Positions 45,354 through 56,979 of a stretch of DNA of 64,000 nucleotides are shown piece after piece. Source of the DNA: Petunia secreta (lineage: Eukaryota > Streptophyta > Magnoliopsida > Solanales > Solanaceae). Within the stretch, counting starts at the first letter, position 1. The number at the start of each line of letters is the position of its first letter. A model generated the notes under the pieces. That model was given only the letters and a program-made list of their open reading frames with translations, made no database searches and was not told where the DNA came from. A program made the translations under genes and the position numbers. The stretch spans positions 17,839,001 through 17,903,000 of the forward strand of contig JARKIP010000033.1 of NCBI GenBank assembly GCA_029990175.1, written 5' to 3'.

Positions 45354-48045
45354 TCAACTCAACTTCAGTGCCCTCGTCGCATCAATCTTCTTAATCCTCG
45401 CCCTCACCACTTGAGCTTTCATTGCTCGAAGGGAGCTTATCCATGCTACATCATCCTTTGCCTTTACAATCTCCTCGTACAAGTTTACCCCGGCATTGCA
45501 CTGCTCGAGGGTCCTCAACTTGGTTTGTAGCCCAGTTCTTATCAACCCGAGCTCTGGTGTCTTTGGACATGAGATTTGCTTTGAGCTTGGCCTCGATTTC
45601 TGCAGAAGAAGACGTCTCCTTGCCCCAAAGGGTCTTGACCTCGGTCTCGAGAGTTTTCAGTTGATCCTCCAGTTTGTTCATTTTAAGCATATACACCTTG
45701 ACTTTATTCTGGTACTCTCGGCATTTTCTTTGAGCATAGCGTTGGCCACATCAGTCAGCCTCTAGATTTCAGCTTGGTAGGCCTCCTCTCGAGTCTTCAT
45801 CTGGGCTTCAAGGGTAGCAACGACCTCACGAGCCTTGACTGCCTCAAGGTCAGACTTGTCAGCAGGTTTGCGGGCTTGGTCCAGCTCGAGTTTAGAGTTG
45901 TGCAATTTCCCTTCAAGCTCAGATACTCGGGCTTGGAGATTTGTCCTTATTCGATCCTACTCATCCCCGATCCTCTTGAGATTGAAGGCTCGGCGGACTT
46001 TTATATCTACAGCTTTCATAGCATATACACACTTTGCAAATGGGCAGAAGTTAGAGAAAAATGAAAGCAGTTGAAGCTGAAAGAATCACAAACAATAGAA
46101 GAAGTACCTGAATTTCATGTTGCACCGAGTATGCCATAAAATCGGCGATTGGCATGTTCTTGGTTCGCTCTTGCTCCAATGGGCGGAGCAATCCTCTAAC
46201 ACCCACAGGAAAAGCCATGTTATCATCTAAGAGCACAAGTTAGAAAGAATACCAAACCTTCTAAACTCTCTTTGAGAAGTCGATGCATGGCAGGCTCGAA
46301 AGCAGTTTGTGCAGGGCTCGGCGCTGCTCTCTCCTCGTTAGTAAGATCTCCGGTAGTTTTTTCTTTGGTGGCCAAGGGAGATTCTGCTTTACCCACCTTA
46401 GTCTTGCCGTCAGCTTTTTCAGTGGCTTGCCTTTGCCCCTTAAGGTCTACCACCTCAACTTCTTTGTGGGCCTCATCATCAGTAGGCTCATCAATCAACT
46501 TTCGATGTATAGCCTCGGGACCAGGGGCAGCAGCTGTGTCAACTCGGGAACGTTTTGCCCCTGGAGGACTTCTTCAACTCTTGCCTTTTCCTATTTAAGG
46601 GTGAACAAAAATGAATCGATGACTTAGGCGTAAAAGAGGAATGAGACGAGATGCAAGTTTTGCAATCAAGGAAGATGTCGTTTTCACCTTTTGAAACTCC
46701 TTGGCTAGCTGACCCTTTGGATGTTTTAGCTTGTACAAGATCTACAGCTAGATCTTCCAATTCCTCCAGATGTTTCCCCATATCGGGGTCTTCTATCTTC
46801 TTCTTCTTCTTCTCCTTTTTTCATTTTTTCTTCTCTTTCGGCTCATTAACCAACCTATTGGGAAAACCTAGAAAAAAGAGAAGTTAATAAGGAAGAAAGC
46901 TTCGAGATGACACCAAAGATGAAGACTTAAGTCAATGGGAATTTACCGTGCCGCTTGCACGACCATTGGTTTTCATCCAATGCGGCCAAGACCATCCACG
47001 TCCTCTCCTCCCTTGGTTTAACATCAATAATCGCCTGAACCCAAGCGATTAAGTCCTTTGGAGGCACGGTTGGGATTTTCTCAGCTGAAAAATACAATGA
47101 AGCAGTTAGAAGGCAAGAAATTATGAAAAATAGGGAAAACGCCGAGGATCGATGAAAAGGTTACTCACGAGCTTTATTCCACTCTTCGAGGAATCCAAGC
47201 TCGATAGATAGAAGGTTGGTTGAAAGAAGAACACCAACCACAATCTTCTGTATCCTCTCCATTTGTAATCAATGAGTACTTGCCTCGTTTACTAAGCTGA
47301 ACAACCCTGCCTTTATGCGGCGTGGGGTAGAAAAGGGAAATCAAATGATGAAAAGTAAATGGCACCTTGGCTCTTCAACTCAAAAAATCGAGGCATTGGA
47401 CAACTCTCCAGAGCTCGGGACCCAGTTGAGCCAAATACAGATTGTAAGTTCGGCAAAAAGTGTCAATCACCGGATGAACATGGAGAGTAAAACATATCGT
47501 AAAATGATAGACGTATACGAAAGAGTGCTCGATCACTATCGCAGGTGCAGCTCTCCGGAGCTGGAATGCTAACCTACACCTCGGGGCCCTAATTACAATC
47601 CTCCCAGACCTAATCAATATGAGCTTGTGTAATTAGGCCCGGTGAGATAACAAGGACGTTTCTTTTTTTCTCAAGCTCGGCAGTTGTTTAATCTTGCAAT
47701 TTGATATCCTTACCGAGGTCAAAACTCGAGGGAATAACCTGGTAGGGTTAAAGTTCTTTAACGACAGACTTCTTTATCTTGGGTTTTAAAGCCTCCACCG
47801 CGACATCATTTCCACAACCAACTTCTTCAGTCGCAGTGACACCTTCATCGGCGACTGTTTCTTCTTGAGCAGCGGTGTCGCGCTGCTCTAGGAGCAAGCC
47901 GCCCAATTGCGATATTGCTTCAGTATCGTCCACCGCCAGTGGGATGGTTTTTAACGGTAAAGGGACGTTTACCAGTTCGTCACCAACCACCATAGTACCA
48001 GTGTCAAGAATTATTTCTTCTGACGGGTTTGAAGAATTTTCAGCA
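45354..48045 (-). pseudogene. T3 antisense gene
   Basis: Reads right to left from about 48045 (TMVVGDELVNVPLPLKTIPL), through VHPVIDTFCRTYNLYLAQLG, LWRVVQCLDFLS, FTFHHLISLFYPTPHKGRVV and KYSLITNGED, the same block order as T1 and T2. A Lys-rich spot lies near 46800, then an acidic stretch and coiled-coil-like segments (LEDQLKTLETEVKTLWGKET, near 45640), ending in the acidic tail near 45400. Stops separate the blocks. Retention in all three elements argues for function in the ancestral element (inference). Confidence 0.7.
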
Positions 48046-48414
48046 GAGAGAGTAGAAGAGATTCTTTGAGAAAGCTTGACAATTGAGATTTTTTAGAAGA
48101 AGAAGTATATGCTTTCAGGAAGATTTTACTGTTGCTTAAGAAAAAGAAGATGGTGAAAATGGTGATTGGGATGGACTACTTATAGGAGATGATATTCATC
48201 ATTGCATTTTCATGCCATCATTGCGTTTACGTGGGGAAGGTGAAACGAGGGATTACATCTACTCACAGGTTTCCACATGTAATGGATGGGAATTTGAAAT
48301 GACGGTTACCTTTTTTAAATTGTTTGGCCCACTAATGGACACATCAGTTTCCGGCTAATTTCATTGCACTCCTCGGAAAATTTTGTCAACAATCTGAAGA
48401 ATGGGGGGACTATC

Positions 48415-48943
48415 TGTATTGGGTGGAAAATTAAATGTGCCGCGAGTGCAAGGTTCGAGGCATGACTCAACGAGTATTCTCAAAGTTGATTTCTCAAAGC
48501 CAGGAACCAAGGTCAAAACTCCTCAACAAGCTTTGACAAAGACCGAGCCTCGGGCGGTTGAATACACATCATCCCGAGGAAAATGCTTTAACTCTAGGGG
48601 AAGCGTTACCTTCTGGTAATTCATTTTTTGTAACTGATGCCTATTAGACTGGCATTTAAAGGGTAGATTATAGGTTGGTCATGATGAAGCGTGGGAGTAA
48701 TGGTCATTAATTATATTTATTACTTTGGCATCCTTGTAAACTATAAATAATCATTTTGTGATCCTTGTAAGGCATTCAGAACCTAATACGGAAATATAGA
48801 GATTCATCTATTACTTTTCTTTTCAGTTGATCTTGTCTTTGCTTGTTATTTTTCCGGTTAATTATTGTCTTTGATGCAACGAGTTGCTTGTTAACCCTAT
48901 TACAAATTCGATTTATTGTCCTAACCTAATTTAAACTAACACA
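48415..48943 (+). repeat. T3 3' LTR
   Basis: Preceded by GAATGGGGGGACTATC (polypurine tract). TGTATTGGGTGGAAAATTAA through TAATTTAAACTAACACA. It carries a 20-30 bp extra segment (TTAATTATATTTATTACT) compared with the 5' LTR. Confidence 0.87.
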
Positions 48944-48995
48944 CCAAATACCGAAGAATCGAACCAAACTTTCTAAGAACGGAATCGAAGAACTA

Positions 48996-49095
48996 ACACC
49001 AAATGCTACAGCTAACACCATTAATAAGATTTGTAGTGCCATGTTCAGTTTAGAATTTTTGGTGGACTCAATAGTGATACCCCTGATTTCTCCAT
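48996..49095 (-). pseudogene. NHL-like gene start (copy B)
   Basis: The ATG is at 49093-49095. Compared with copy A, seven bases are missing between the start and ITIESTKNSKLN, which shifts the frame. The membrane segment NMALQILLMVLAVAFGV then reads correctly up to the insertion at 48996; it continues at 38400. A downstream ATG in the right frame (NMALQ) could also serve. Confidence 0.6.
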
Positions 49096-49481
49096 TCGAT
49101 TCACTAATAAGAATATGAAGAAAAGCTATTTGAAAGAATGTTAATGCAATGGGAGACGATATTATTTAGTAGAAGGTGAGAAAACTTCTTATTGTGTAAA
49201 GTACGTTTTTGGCTTAAGGCATGGACGTGTGTATTTATAGAATACCCAAATTATCTTTCTCATAGGAAATGGACAGCGAGTGGAAATCTAATACATGTAA
49301 GGAGAACTTGTTTTCCTTTATGAATTTGGTTTTGGAAACATTTTTGTGGAAAAGATCTTTCATATTTATGTGTTCGATTAATTATCGACTTGAGGCTGTA
49401 TTACTTTAGGGATAAGAAATTTAAGTTATTCCACACGGTTTTCACTCAAGTTTAATGTCTATCAGGAAACTTTTCATAAAC
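49096..49481 (-). promoter_or_regulatory. upstream region of NHL-like copy B (proximal part)
   Basis: Aligns with copy A 32787-33170. TATTTATAGAATACCC (about 49230-49245 on +) marks the likely TATA box in the reverse direction. The region is cut at 49481 by the Copia element and continues at 52973. Confidence 0.55.
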
Positions 49482-49756
49482 TGTTGTGAAATAAAAGCTG
49501 CAAAGTAAATAAAAAAGATATACTATATAGAGAGACTGATATCTTATTTCACTTCTAACTGAATTACAAATTTACATTTCAAATGCCATATTTATATGCA
49601 TAACTAGAACCCATAATGGTTATCGTACAAAACGGTTATCGTATAAAACAGTTATCAACCATAATGGTTACTATACAAAATGGTTATCTCATAACATGAA
49701 CAACCACTTCATATGTACCGCAATAATGGACATCCACTATTTAGTGGATTCATAAC
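49482..49756 (-). repeat. Copia 3' LTR
   Basis: Same sequence as the 5' LTR except for a few point changes and a somewhat longer ATGGTTAT-word repeat; the terminal TG next to the polypurine tract has mutated. CCATAATGG / CCATAACGG words near the middle recur four to five times. Confidence 0.85.
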
Positions 49757-50026
49757 CCTCCCCCTTGGATGTCCATTAATAGATAGTGCGTCATGTTAAA
49801 ACCTTACTAGAAAAAATCCAATGGGAGAAAAGCCCAGTGAAAAAAAATAATGCACACATCTTATAATACGCATTAGCAGTTGCCTCATTAAAAATCTTAC
49901 CAGAAAAATCCAATGGAAAAAAATCATGGTTAAGGGAAAAAGAATACAACGCGTATTTTACTTCCCCTAATGAAAAATTCGATCAAGGTGCCTCAGTTTT
50001 CTCATTCCAAGCTTGTATACCATCTT

Positions 50027-50788
50027 CTAAAAAAATGCAGGCGGTAAAGATTTGGTGAAAGAATTTGTCAGATTATCACTTGAACATAGTTGTTGCAAGT
50101 CAATTTCACCATTTTTTTGGAGATCATGTGTGAAGAAGAACTTTGGTGAAATGTGCTTTGTTCTATCTCCTTTAATAAATCCTTCTTTCAATTGGTTTAT
50201 GCATGAAGTATTGTCTTCATATAAGATCGTGGGTATTTTGGTATCATACTTCAGACCACATCTTTCTCGAATGAAATGTATCACTGATCTCAACCATAAT
50301 CATTCCCTACTTGCTTCATCAATAGCTATTAATTCAGCATGATCTGGAGAAGTAGCAACCATTGATTGTTTTGTAGAGCGCCATGATATGGCAGTACCTC
50401 TATATGTGAAGAAGTAACCAGTTTGAGATCGAGCCCTATGTGGGTCAGATAAATACCCTGCATCTGCATAACCAACAAGATCTGCACCATATTTGTTAGA
50501 ATAAAAGAACCCCATATCAACATATCCTTTTAGATATCTCAATACCTGTTTGATACATTTTCAATGTCGCTGTGTAGGATCAGAACTAAATCTTGCTAAT
50601 ACATTAACAGAAAATGCTATATCAGGTCTTGTAGAATTAGCAAGATACATAAATGCACCAATTGCACTTAGATATGGTACTTCAGGACCAAGGAGTTCCT
50701 CGTCCTCTTCTTGAGGTCGGAACTGATCTTTATCCACTTCAAGAGATCGAACAATCATTGGAGTACTTAATGGATGTGCTTTATCCAT
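50027..50788 (-). pseudogene. Copia RNase H
   Basis: STRPDIAFSVNVLARFSSDP, then LKGYVDMGFFYSNKYGADLV and YADAGYLSDPHRARSQTGYF, with ISWRSTKQSMVATSPDHAEL (Glu of the motif), and YEDNTSCINQLKEGFIKGDR with HISPKFFFTHDLQKNG at the end. Block order and motifs match copia RNase H. A break lies near 50545, between frames. Confidence 0.85.
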
Positions 50789-51551
50789 TTAAAATTGTTT
50801 CAAGACCTTTTCTGTATAGGCAGATTGATGAATAAATATTTTGTCTACTAAATGCTCAATTTGTAGACCAAGACAAAGTTTTGTCCTTCCGAGATCTTTC
50901 ATCTCAAATTCTCTCTTTAAATAATCAATTTCCTTATAGAGCTCTTCTGGAGTTCCAATAAGGTTTATGTCATCAACATAAACAGCAAGTATAACAAACT
51001 GTGATGCTGTTTTCTTTATGAATGTACATGGACAAATGACATCGTTTATATAACCTTCCTTTAGCAAGTACTCTCTAAGGCAATTATATCACATGCGCCC
51101 TGATTGTTTAAACTGTATAAAGATATTTGTAATCTAATTGAGTACATTTCTTGAGACTTTGAATTATATTCTTCAGGCATTTTAAATCCTTCAGGGATTT
51201 TGATGTAAATTTCATTATCAAGTGAGCCATATAAGTATGCTGTAACTATATCCATCAGATGTATTTCAAGTTTTTCATGTACAACCAAACTGATGAGATA
51301 TCGACATGTTACTCCATCCATAACATGTGAATATATTTATTCGTAATCGACACCAGGTCTTTGTGAGAATCCTTGTGCAACAAGGCCGCTTTATAGCTTA
51401 TGATTTCACCTTTCTCATTCCGTTTACGCACAAAGACCCATTTAAATCCAATTAGTTTTACACCATTGGGTGTATGGACTACAGGTCCAAAAACATCACG
51501 TTTGGAAAGTGAGCTCAATTCTTCTTGAATTGCCTCTTGCCATTTGGCCAA
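50789..51551 (-). pseudogene. Copia reverse transcriptase
   Basis: MAKWQEAIQEELSSLSKRDV and GFKWVFVRKRNEKGEIISYK, then LEIHLMDIVTAYLYGSLDNE and IPEGFKMPEEYNSK, followed by the active site VYVDDINLIGTPEE (YVDD intact). Frames change near 51310 and 51065. Upstream the sequence jumps to a gag-distal segment, so protease and integrase are lost. Confidence 0.87.
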
Positions 51552-51559
51552 TCATTTCT

Positions 51560-52631
51560 TTGTTGACATTGTTGAATAGATTGAGGTTCAAAATCCTCAC
51601 TATTTTGTATAATATTAAGTGCAACACTATATGCAAAAACATCATCCACCTCTATTTCCGATCGATTCAAATTTATTCCATCACCAGTGGAAGTTATTAA
51701 ATGTTCCTCATAAATCAATATTATCTTCAGACATAAAGTTGGCTTCAGCATTATTTTCTTTCTTTTTCAGATATGCTTGATAGAATTCAACTAGGTACTT
51801 TGGTGTACGACAGGTACGTGACCAGTGTCCTTTTGCTCCATAATGGTAGCAACCGTTCTCTGAATTTTTCATTTGCACCGCTTCATGCTTTTTATCCTTT
51901 CTTTTCCACTGCTGATGGGGAAGAGATTTTTGGTATATAATGATCATCATGATAAGAGTTTCTTCCTCGACCACGACCATGGCCACGACTGGGGCCATGC
52001 CACTTTCCACGCTTTTAGTGGAAATTCATCTCATTCACTTCTGGAATAGAGCAGAACCAGTGGGTCGACTTTTATGATTTTTTATTAATAATCTGTTATG
52101 TTGTTCAGCAACAAGCAGATGTGAAATTAGCTCAGAATATTTTCTAAATTTCATCTCTCGATATTGCTGCTGCAGGAGCACATTCGAGGAATAAAAAGTG
52201 GAGAATATTTTCTCAAGCATGTCACTATCAGTGATATTTTCTCCATATAATTTTAATTGAGAAATAATTCTAAATATAGCAGAAGTATACTCACTGATGG
52301 TTTTAAAATCTTCTAGCCTCAGATGGATCCAATCATAACGTGCTTGTGGATGTATGACCATCTCCAAGTGGTCATACCTATCTTTCAAACTATTCCATAG
52401 CATGAGTGGATCCTTCACCGTGAAATATTCCATCTCTAAATCTTCATCAAGATAGTGACGTAAGAATATCATTGCTTTAGCACGGTTTTGATTAGATGCT
52501 TGATTATTATTCTTGATGGTGTCTCCAAGACCCATCGCATCCAGATGGATTTCAGCATCTAAAACCCATGAAAGATAACTTTTGCCCGATATATCAAGGG
52601 CTGTAAATTCAATCTTAGAAATATTTTTCAT
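51560..52631 (-). pseudogene. Copia gag and zinc knuckle
   Basis: The frame starts MKNISKIEFTALDISGKSYL at 52631 and matches the UBN2-type copia Gag (AMIFLRHYLDEDLEMEY, LMLWNSLKDRYDHLEMV, EKIFSTFYSSNVLLQQQY) to about 52035. After a frame change comes the knuckle CYHYGAKGHWSRTC; its second Cys is Tyr. A tail to 51560 (NSEDFEPQSIQQCQQ) is probably the RT-side linker that usually follows integrase, marking the deletion junction near 51700. Confidence 0.85.
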
Positions 52632-52709
52632 ATATTTAGAAAGTAAAATCCTTACCTTATACTTTTTCCAAGTACTTTCTCCAGAAAGCAGAGCCTCGTG
52701 CTGATAACG

Positions 52710-52967
52710 TGTTGTGCAATAAAAGCTGCAAAGTAAATAAAACAGATATACTATATAGAGAGACTGATATCTTATTTCACTTCTAACTGAATTATAAATT
52801 TACATTTCAAATACACTATTTATAGGCATAACTAGAACACATAACGGTTATGGTACAAAACGGTTATCAACCATAACGGTTATCCCATAACGGTTTTATC
52901 ATAACATAAACACCCACTTCATATGTACCACAATAATGGACATCCACTATTTAGTAGATTCATAACA
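52710..52967 (-). repeat. Copia 5' LTR
   Basis: 258 bp, from TGTTGTGCAATAAAAGCTGC to TTCATAACA on the + strand. The PBS-like segment lies at about 52690-52709. Confidence 0.88.
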
Positions 52968-52972
52968 TAAAC

Positions 52973-53100
52973 CAAAATTATTTCCTACGCTTTCACTGAA
53001 AATCTTTTTTTTTTTTTTTTTTTTTGCTTATCAAAATTGGGATATGTTAACTAAAACAATTAAATCAATACATTATTCGGGTTTATGTATATAATTTAAT
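52973..53100. other. host DNA, copy B, between the Copia element and MULE2
   Basis: Aligns with copy A at 33170-33290 (CAAAATTAT, TTGGGATATGTTAACTAAAAC, TTAAATCAATACATT), with a longer T-run. No gene. Confidence 0.75.
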
Positions 53101-53593
53101 GGGGATTTACGCTTATATACAATTTTGAAGCTTTAATTACCCAAAAAAATATATATTATTGATATTACAAAATATAAAATTATTATTATATACAAGTTGC
53201 TACAAACAACTCGAAAAGCGAAAAACATAGCCTCCACCTCACATCTCTCCCCTTACTACCCCCTCTGCCGCCTATTGCCCCCACTACCACCACCGGGCTG
53301 ACTCCGCTACCGCCCAGATCTATAAAAAAATGCAGTAATAATTTAAAACAGTGCAGATACAGTCTAAAATAGTGCTGAAATAGTTATAAACAATGAAGAT
53401 ACAATATGATATAGTGCATAAAATAGTGCAAAAATGCCAAAACAACACAGAGACATTGAAAAAATGCCGAAAAAATGTAGAAACGGTGCAGAAACAATGC
53501 AGAAACAGTACAGAAATGCTGAAAAAGTTCATAAACAATTTAAAAATAGTTAGATACAATAAAAAATAAGATAAAAATGCAGAAATAGTCTAA

Positions 53594-54046
53594 TGAAACG
53601 ACCTCGGTAAGTCGTTTCGGAAGTGAGAACTCTGATTAGCGTGCTGATAATTTTAAAATATTCGTAAGGTCCATTGAGACTTATCTGTAAAATTTATGGA
53701 AAAATGTCAAATTATTTAACTTTCGGTATTTTAGCGGAAACTAGCCGAACAACATCGAACTTCTCATTTTCGAAAGTTCACAAAAATCATAAATAATCAT
53801 ACGAACTCAACGGCCCTTTCAGATTTCGAATCGGAGATCATTCGCCAAAATCGAGCTCAAAAATTTCTTTTTAATATTTATCAACAATAAAAACTGAAAC
53901 CTTCTTCCGATGCCTACCAAACGAGGTATGATTTAGCTCAAATTTTATAGATAAGTCACAATGGACCTTACGAATATTTTAAAATTATCAGCACGCCAAT
54001 CGGAGTTCTAACTTCCAAAATAACTAACTGAGGTTGTTTCATTCTC
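53594..54046. repeat. two LTR starts in opposite orientation
   Basis: 53594-53720 reads the LTR start forward. The reverse complement of 53930-54046 gives the same start (TGAAACAACCTCAG..., GCGTGCTGATAATTTTAAAA, TATTCGTAAGGTCCATTG). The arms share about 110 bp and are separated by about 210 bp belonging to the reversed copy. Confidence 0.8.
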
Positions 54047-54795
54047 CTCCACTTAAACTCTCGTTCGTCCTCGAACGAGCCTAAGTCTAAAGAAAAATTC
54101 GCACAGATAACAAAAGAACTTGCACGACCTTCATAAGCCACTCCACGGACATTATCTCATGATTGCAGAATCAGAATTAAAATACGAACACCGAACTCTT
54201 GGAATAAAACATATCTGGATAATATGATAACACCATTCCCCAGCTTATTTTAACTAAACTGACCCTTCCTCGATCACGAGAAGAGAGTTCTATATTTTCG
54301 AAATAAAGATACACGAAACTTTGAATAGGTTAACATGATTCAGCCGATAATCACCTCTTCGATATACCTTTCGATATAGAACAGGTCGATGGAACTAAGA
54401 ATTAGCTCACGCTTGATACAATAGGGGAGCTTTTGAAGTACCTTGTCATTACACACTATAGAAGATTTGATGCAAGCTATATTATTTTTACAAACGCACC
54501 TTGCAACATCTCAGTTGATGTTACTGTTGTTCTGCAAGCTTCTTGTGGGAATGTAGTTACTCATATCCTAATGTATCTCAACGGTTCATCTGAACAGGGT
54601 CTATCATATAAGGATAAGGATCATGCAAATACTACTGGATAGTATGATGCAGACCAGAAATGATCTACAGACTGAACATCTACTTCAGGGTATTGTCTTT
54701 GAATTGGAAATATTATGACTTGAAAAAGCGAAAATAAAATAGACATATAGTTAGACCATGAGCTGAGGCAGAATACCAGCAATAAAGTTGATTAC

Positions 54796-55266
54796 GTGTG
54801 CACTTATAACGCTAAAGTAACTTCTCAAAGAGTTGAGGTGCAAAGAAGATATGCCAATGATGGATGGACGATAAGCTGCATTAGACCTTTAACTCTAAAT
54901 TTCCATGAAGTAAAACAGCGTCAGTATGAGGATCCAATTCTAGTTGAATACAGACAGATAGCCAGAAGAAAACCGGAGTCACCATATAGGGTTACTACTA
55001 ACGGTATTCTCATGTATAAAGATAGACTTTCTGTTCCTGATGTTGCAGATTTACGTGGACAGATTATGATAGAGGCACATTATTCCAAATACCATGTTCA
55101 TCCAGGTTCCACTAAGATGTACCATGATCTTAAGCAGATTTATTGGTGGGACGGAATGAAGTGTGACATAGCAAAATTTGTGGCTCAGTGGTCTAATTGC
55201 CAGCAAGTTAAAGTCGTGTCATCTTTTCAGACTTTATGCTTTCAGCAGATAGGTACGTATATATGA
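54796..55266 (+). pseudogene. gypsy integrase N-terminal fragment
   Basis: FHEVKQRQYEDPILVEYRQI, then DRLSVPDVADLRGQIMIEAH and SKYHVHPGSTKMYHDLKQIY, with YWWDGMKCDIAKFVAQWSNC. The H-H zinc-binding half is present; of the CxxC pair the first Cys appears as Trp-Ser (W-S-N-C). It ends after QQVK, before the catalytic core. The orientation conflicts with the reversed PBS and PPT of the enclosing element, so it may derive from another copy. Confidence 0.8.
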
Positions 55267-55349
55267 TCAGGTTGCCAGCTTATCTCTATCACTAATAATC
55301 TTCATTAATAAATTATTGGTGGATTTAGCAATGATCGACACTCATTGTA

Positions 55350-55410
55350 GGTTTCTGTCGTGGCCTTAGGTTGGGTCGTGACAAAAGTGGTATCAACGCC
55401 TTAAAGATTT
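55350..55410 (+). other. LTR end with primer-site-like motif, + strand
   Basis: TTGGGTCGTGACA followed by AAAGTGGTATCAACGCCTT. This is the LTR end/primer site arrangement of a related gypsy copy. Confidence 0.55.
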
Positions 55411-56979
55411 AGTATTACCATTCAGTATTTGGAGGAAGACTCCTCCACTTAAAGCACAAACTCAGGCAGCTATTTGAATAGGAATTCCCATCCCCGCACA
55501 GTCTGCTGGACTTAAAAGATTTAGCTAAAAGCTGAACGTAGGCAGACCTAAGCTACCAACTACCCTGTCGAGTTTCCAAACAACTGCAACTCTCGAGTCA
55601 CAACTCCATACATTTTCTATAAGCACCACCGTCTGACGGATCAAATCAAAGGTCAAATGACGCCTTTTATTACCCTTAGTAGCTTTGTAAAACAACAATG
55701 TGCTTACCCGGCTACCTTAGCACGCACTCTGGCTCAACACAGGAAACATCACAAGCGATACCAACAGCCCAAGCTCGCTAGTGCCGGACAAAGAAGAGAT
55801 GGAAACGGACTGAGGATAGGAATAATTAGAGCTTTAGAAAGCTCATCTTCTTATTTACTTGGCTACCTGAGCTAGACTACTTACGAGTTAAGCTAGCCAA
55901 AGAATTGAAATTGAAGAAGTAGATATTAAATGAGCTCTATGGAACAACACCCATGCCAATTTAACCTCCCAATAAAAAGGAAATTCTGACAATTTACCAA
56001 AAAATCCTTTTATAACCCAGTTATGCTCATGGGATAGCATGACTTTACTAGCGTTATGAACCAAGAGGAGATACATAGATCAAATATTACTTACTAAGCA
56101 CTTTACACCGGAAGAAACAATGACACTCTCTGATGATGATGAACTAGAATCCCATCATCCAACCAACACGGAATTCAAAGAAGAGAGGTAAACTAATTTG
56201 ACATAATAATAGAAGGTGGCACGACAAGATTCCAGACAGACAATAGCGACACTCACTATCAAATCTCTCATATTTAGACCAGATAAATTAGTAGGGTCTC
56301 ACAAATGCCAGGAATAAATCATACCAGAAGCTCACCCCTCTACCACAACCAATTCTTAATAGAAACAATATCCAAGGAGACCATGGAAACATGGTATAAC
56401 AGACCATTTCCAGATCGATCGGAGGAATCACATCTTACTCACATATAAGGGAAGAAGAAATACATGGGTCTACTACATCAGATGCCTCAGCATCCTGCCA
56501 GACTGGCAGTTCATAAAACTGCCTCTGCGGCTGAACTAAGCCACTACACTAATAATTACCTTCTGAAGAATAACTACCACCACGCTCTCAACCTTTACTA
56601 GATCGTGGCATTTCTCTGGCTGATTGAGATTTAAATAAAATCCCATGCGAATGTGCAGGTACCTGATGACGAGAGAAAGGACGGCTGCCTACTTGCCGGA
56701 GTAAGGGAAAACTCCTCAAAAGATAACCAGACTCACAATAATGCTAACACCTTTTCGCTGAAAATGGAAGCTGGACAGATTGTTAAAAGCTACATAGAGA
56801 AAGCTGAGTCTAATCTTAATGAACTACTCACGCACTCTGAGAATCACGCTCTACAAGCTGATATAACCTGGCAAGAACCTCAAAAAATAATCAGAACTCT
56901 TACCTCCAAAGGAGGTATGGTGCCCACCAGGGCCATAGGATCTCTTGCTCTCTCACTCTAACTCTTCCTGCTCTAACTT

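Larger units (their letters stand above)
39175..48943 (+). mobile_element. Tat-lineage gypsy element T3, nested in the 38401 element
   Basis: Two LTRs of about 510 and 529 bp (39175-39681, 48415-48943) start TGTATTGGGTGGAAAATTAA. Flanks read CCGAA (39170-39174) and CCAAA (48944-48948), a 5-bp duplication with one mismatch. Inside are a shortened gag/protease, RT, RNase H, a second (archaeal-type) RNase H, no integrase, and an antisense gene. The second RNase H after the first is the defining feature of the Tat lineage. A 2.8 kb solo LTR is inserted in the protease. Confidence 0.88.
38401..48995. mobile_element. 0.8-kb insertion of unknown class in the NHL-like gene, with nested T3
   Basis: The host sequence ACACCAAAT is present on both sides (38392-38400 and 48996-49004), a perfect 9-bp target duplication. 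The element starts AGGGGTGGGCATAAAACC, is rich in GGTTCGGTTC / ACCGAACCGAA words on both strands, and ends AACGGAATCGAAGAACTA. Without T3 it is about 820 bp. A leader-like stretch (38700-38800) is followed by a possible splice donor CAAAG|GTAATG. A 9-bp duplication fits Mutator-like elements and the AGGGGTGGGCA start fits some hAT elements; no clear inverted termini were found, so the class is open. Confidence 0.6.
49482..52967 (-). mobile_element. Ty1/copia element, protease and integrase deleted
   Basis: LTRs at 49482-49756 (3') and 52710-52967 (5') start TGTTGTG(A/C)AATAAAAGCTG on the + strand. The target duplication TAAAC is perfect (49477-49481 and 52968-52972). The minus-strand order is 5' LTR, PBS-like TTATCAGCACGAGGCTCTG, gag, zinc knuckle, then directly RT and RNase H, a polypurine tract (AAGGGGGAGGG) and 3' LTR. 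Copy A of the duplication shows the empty site. Confidence 0.92.

Noticed and set aside
54433..54642. Copia RNase H-like frame (ILMYLNGSSEQGLSYKD)
   Set aside because: The resemblance to the copia LRYLKGT...GL motif is short and the context is gypsy; too weak to list as a feature.
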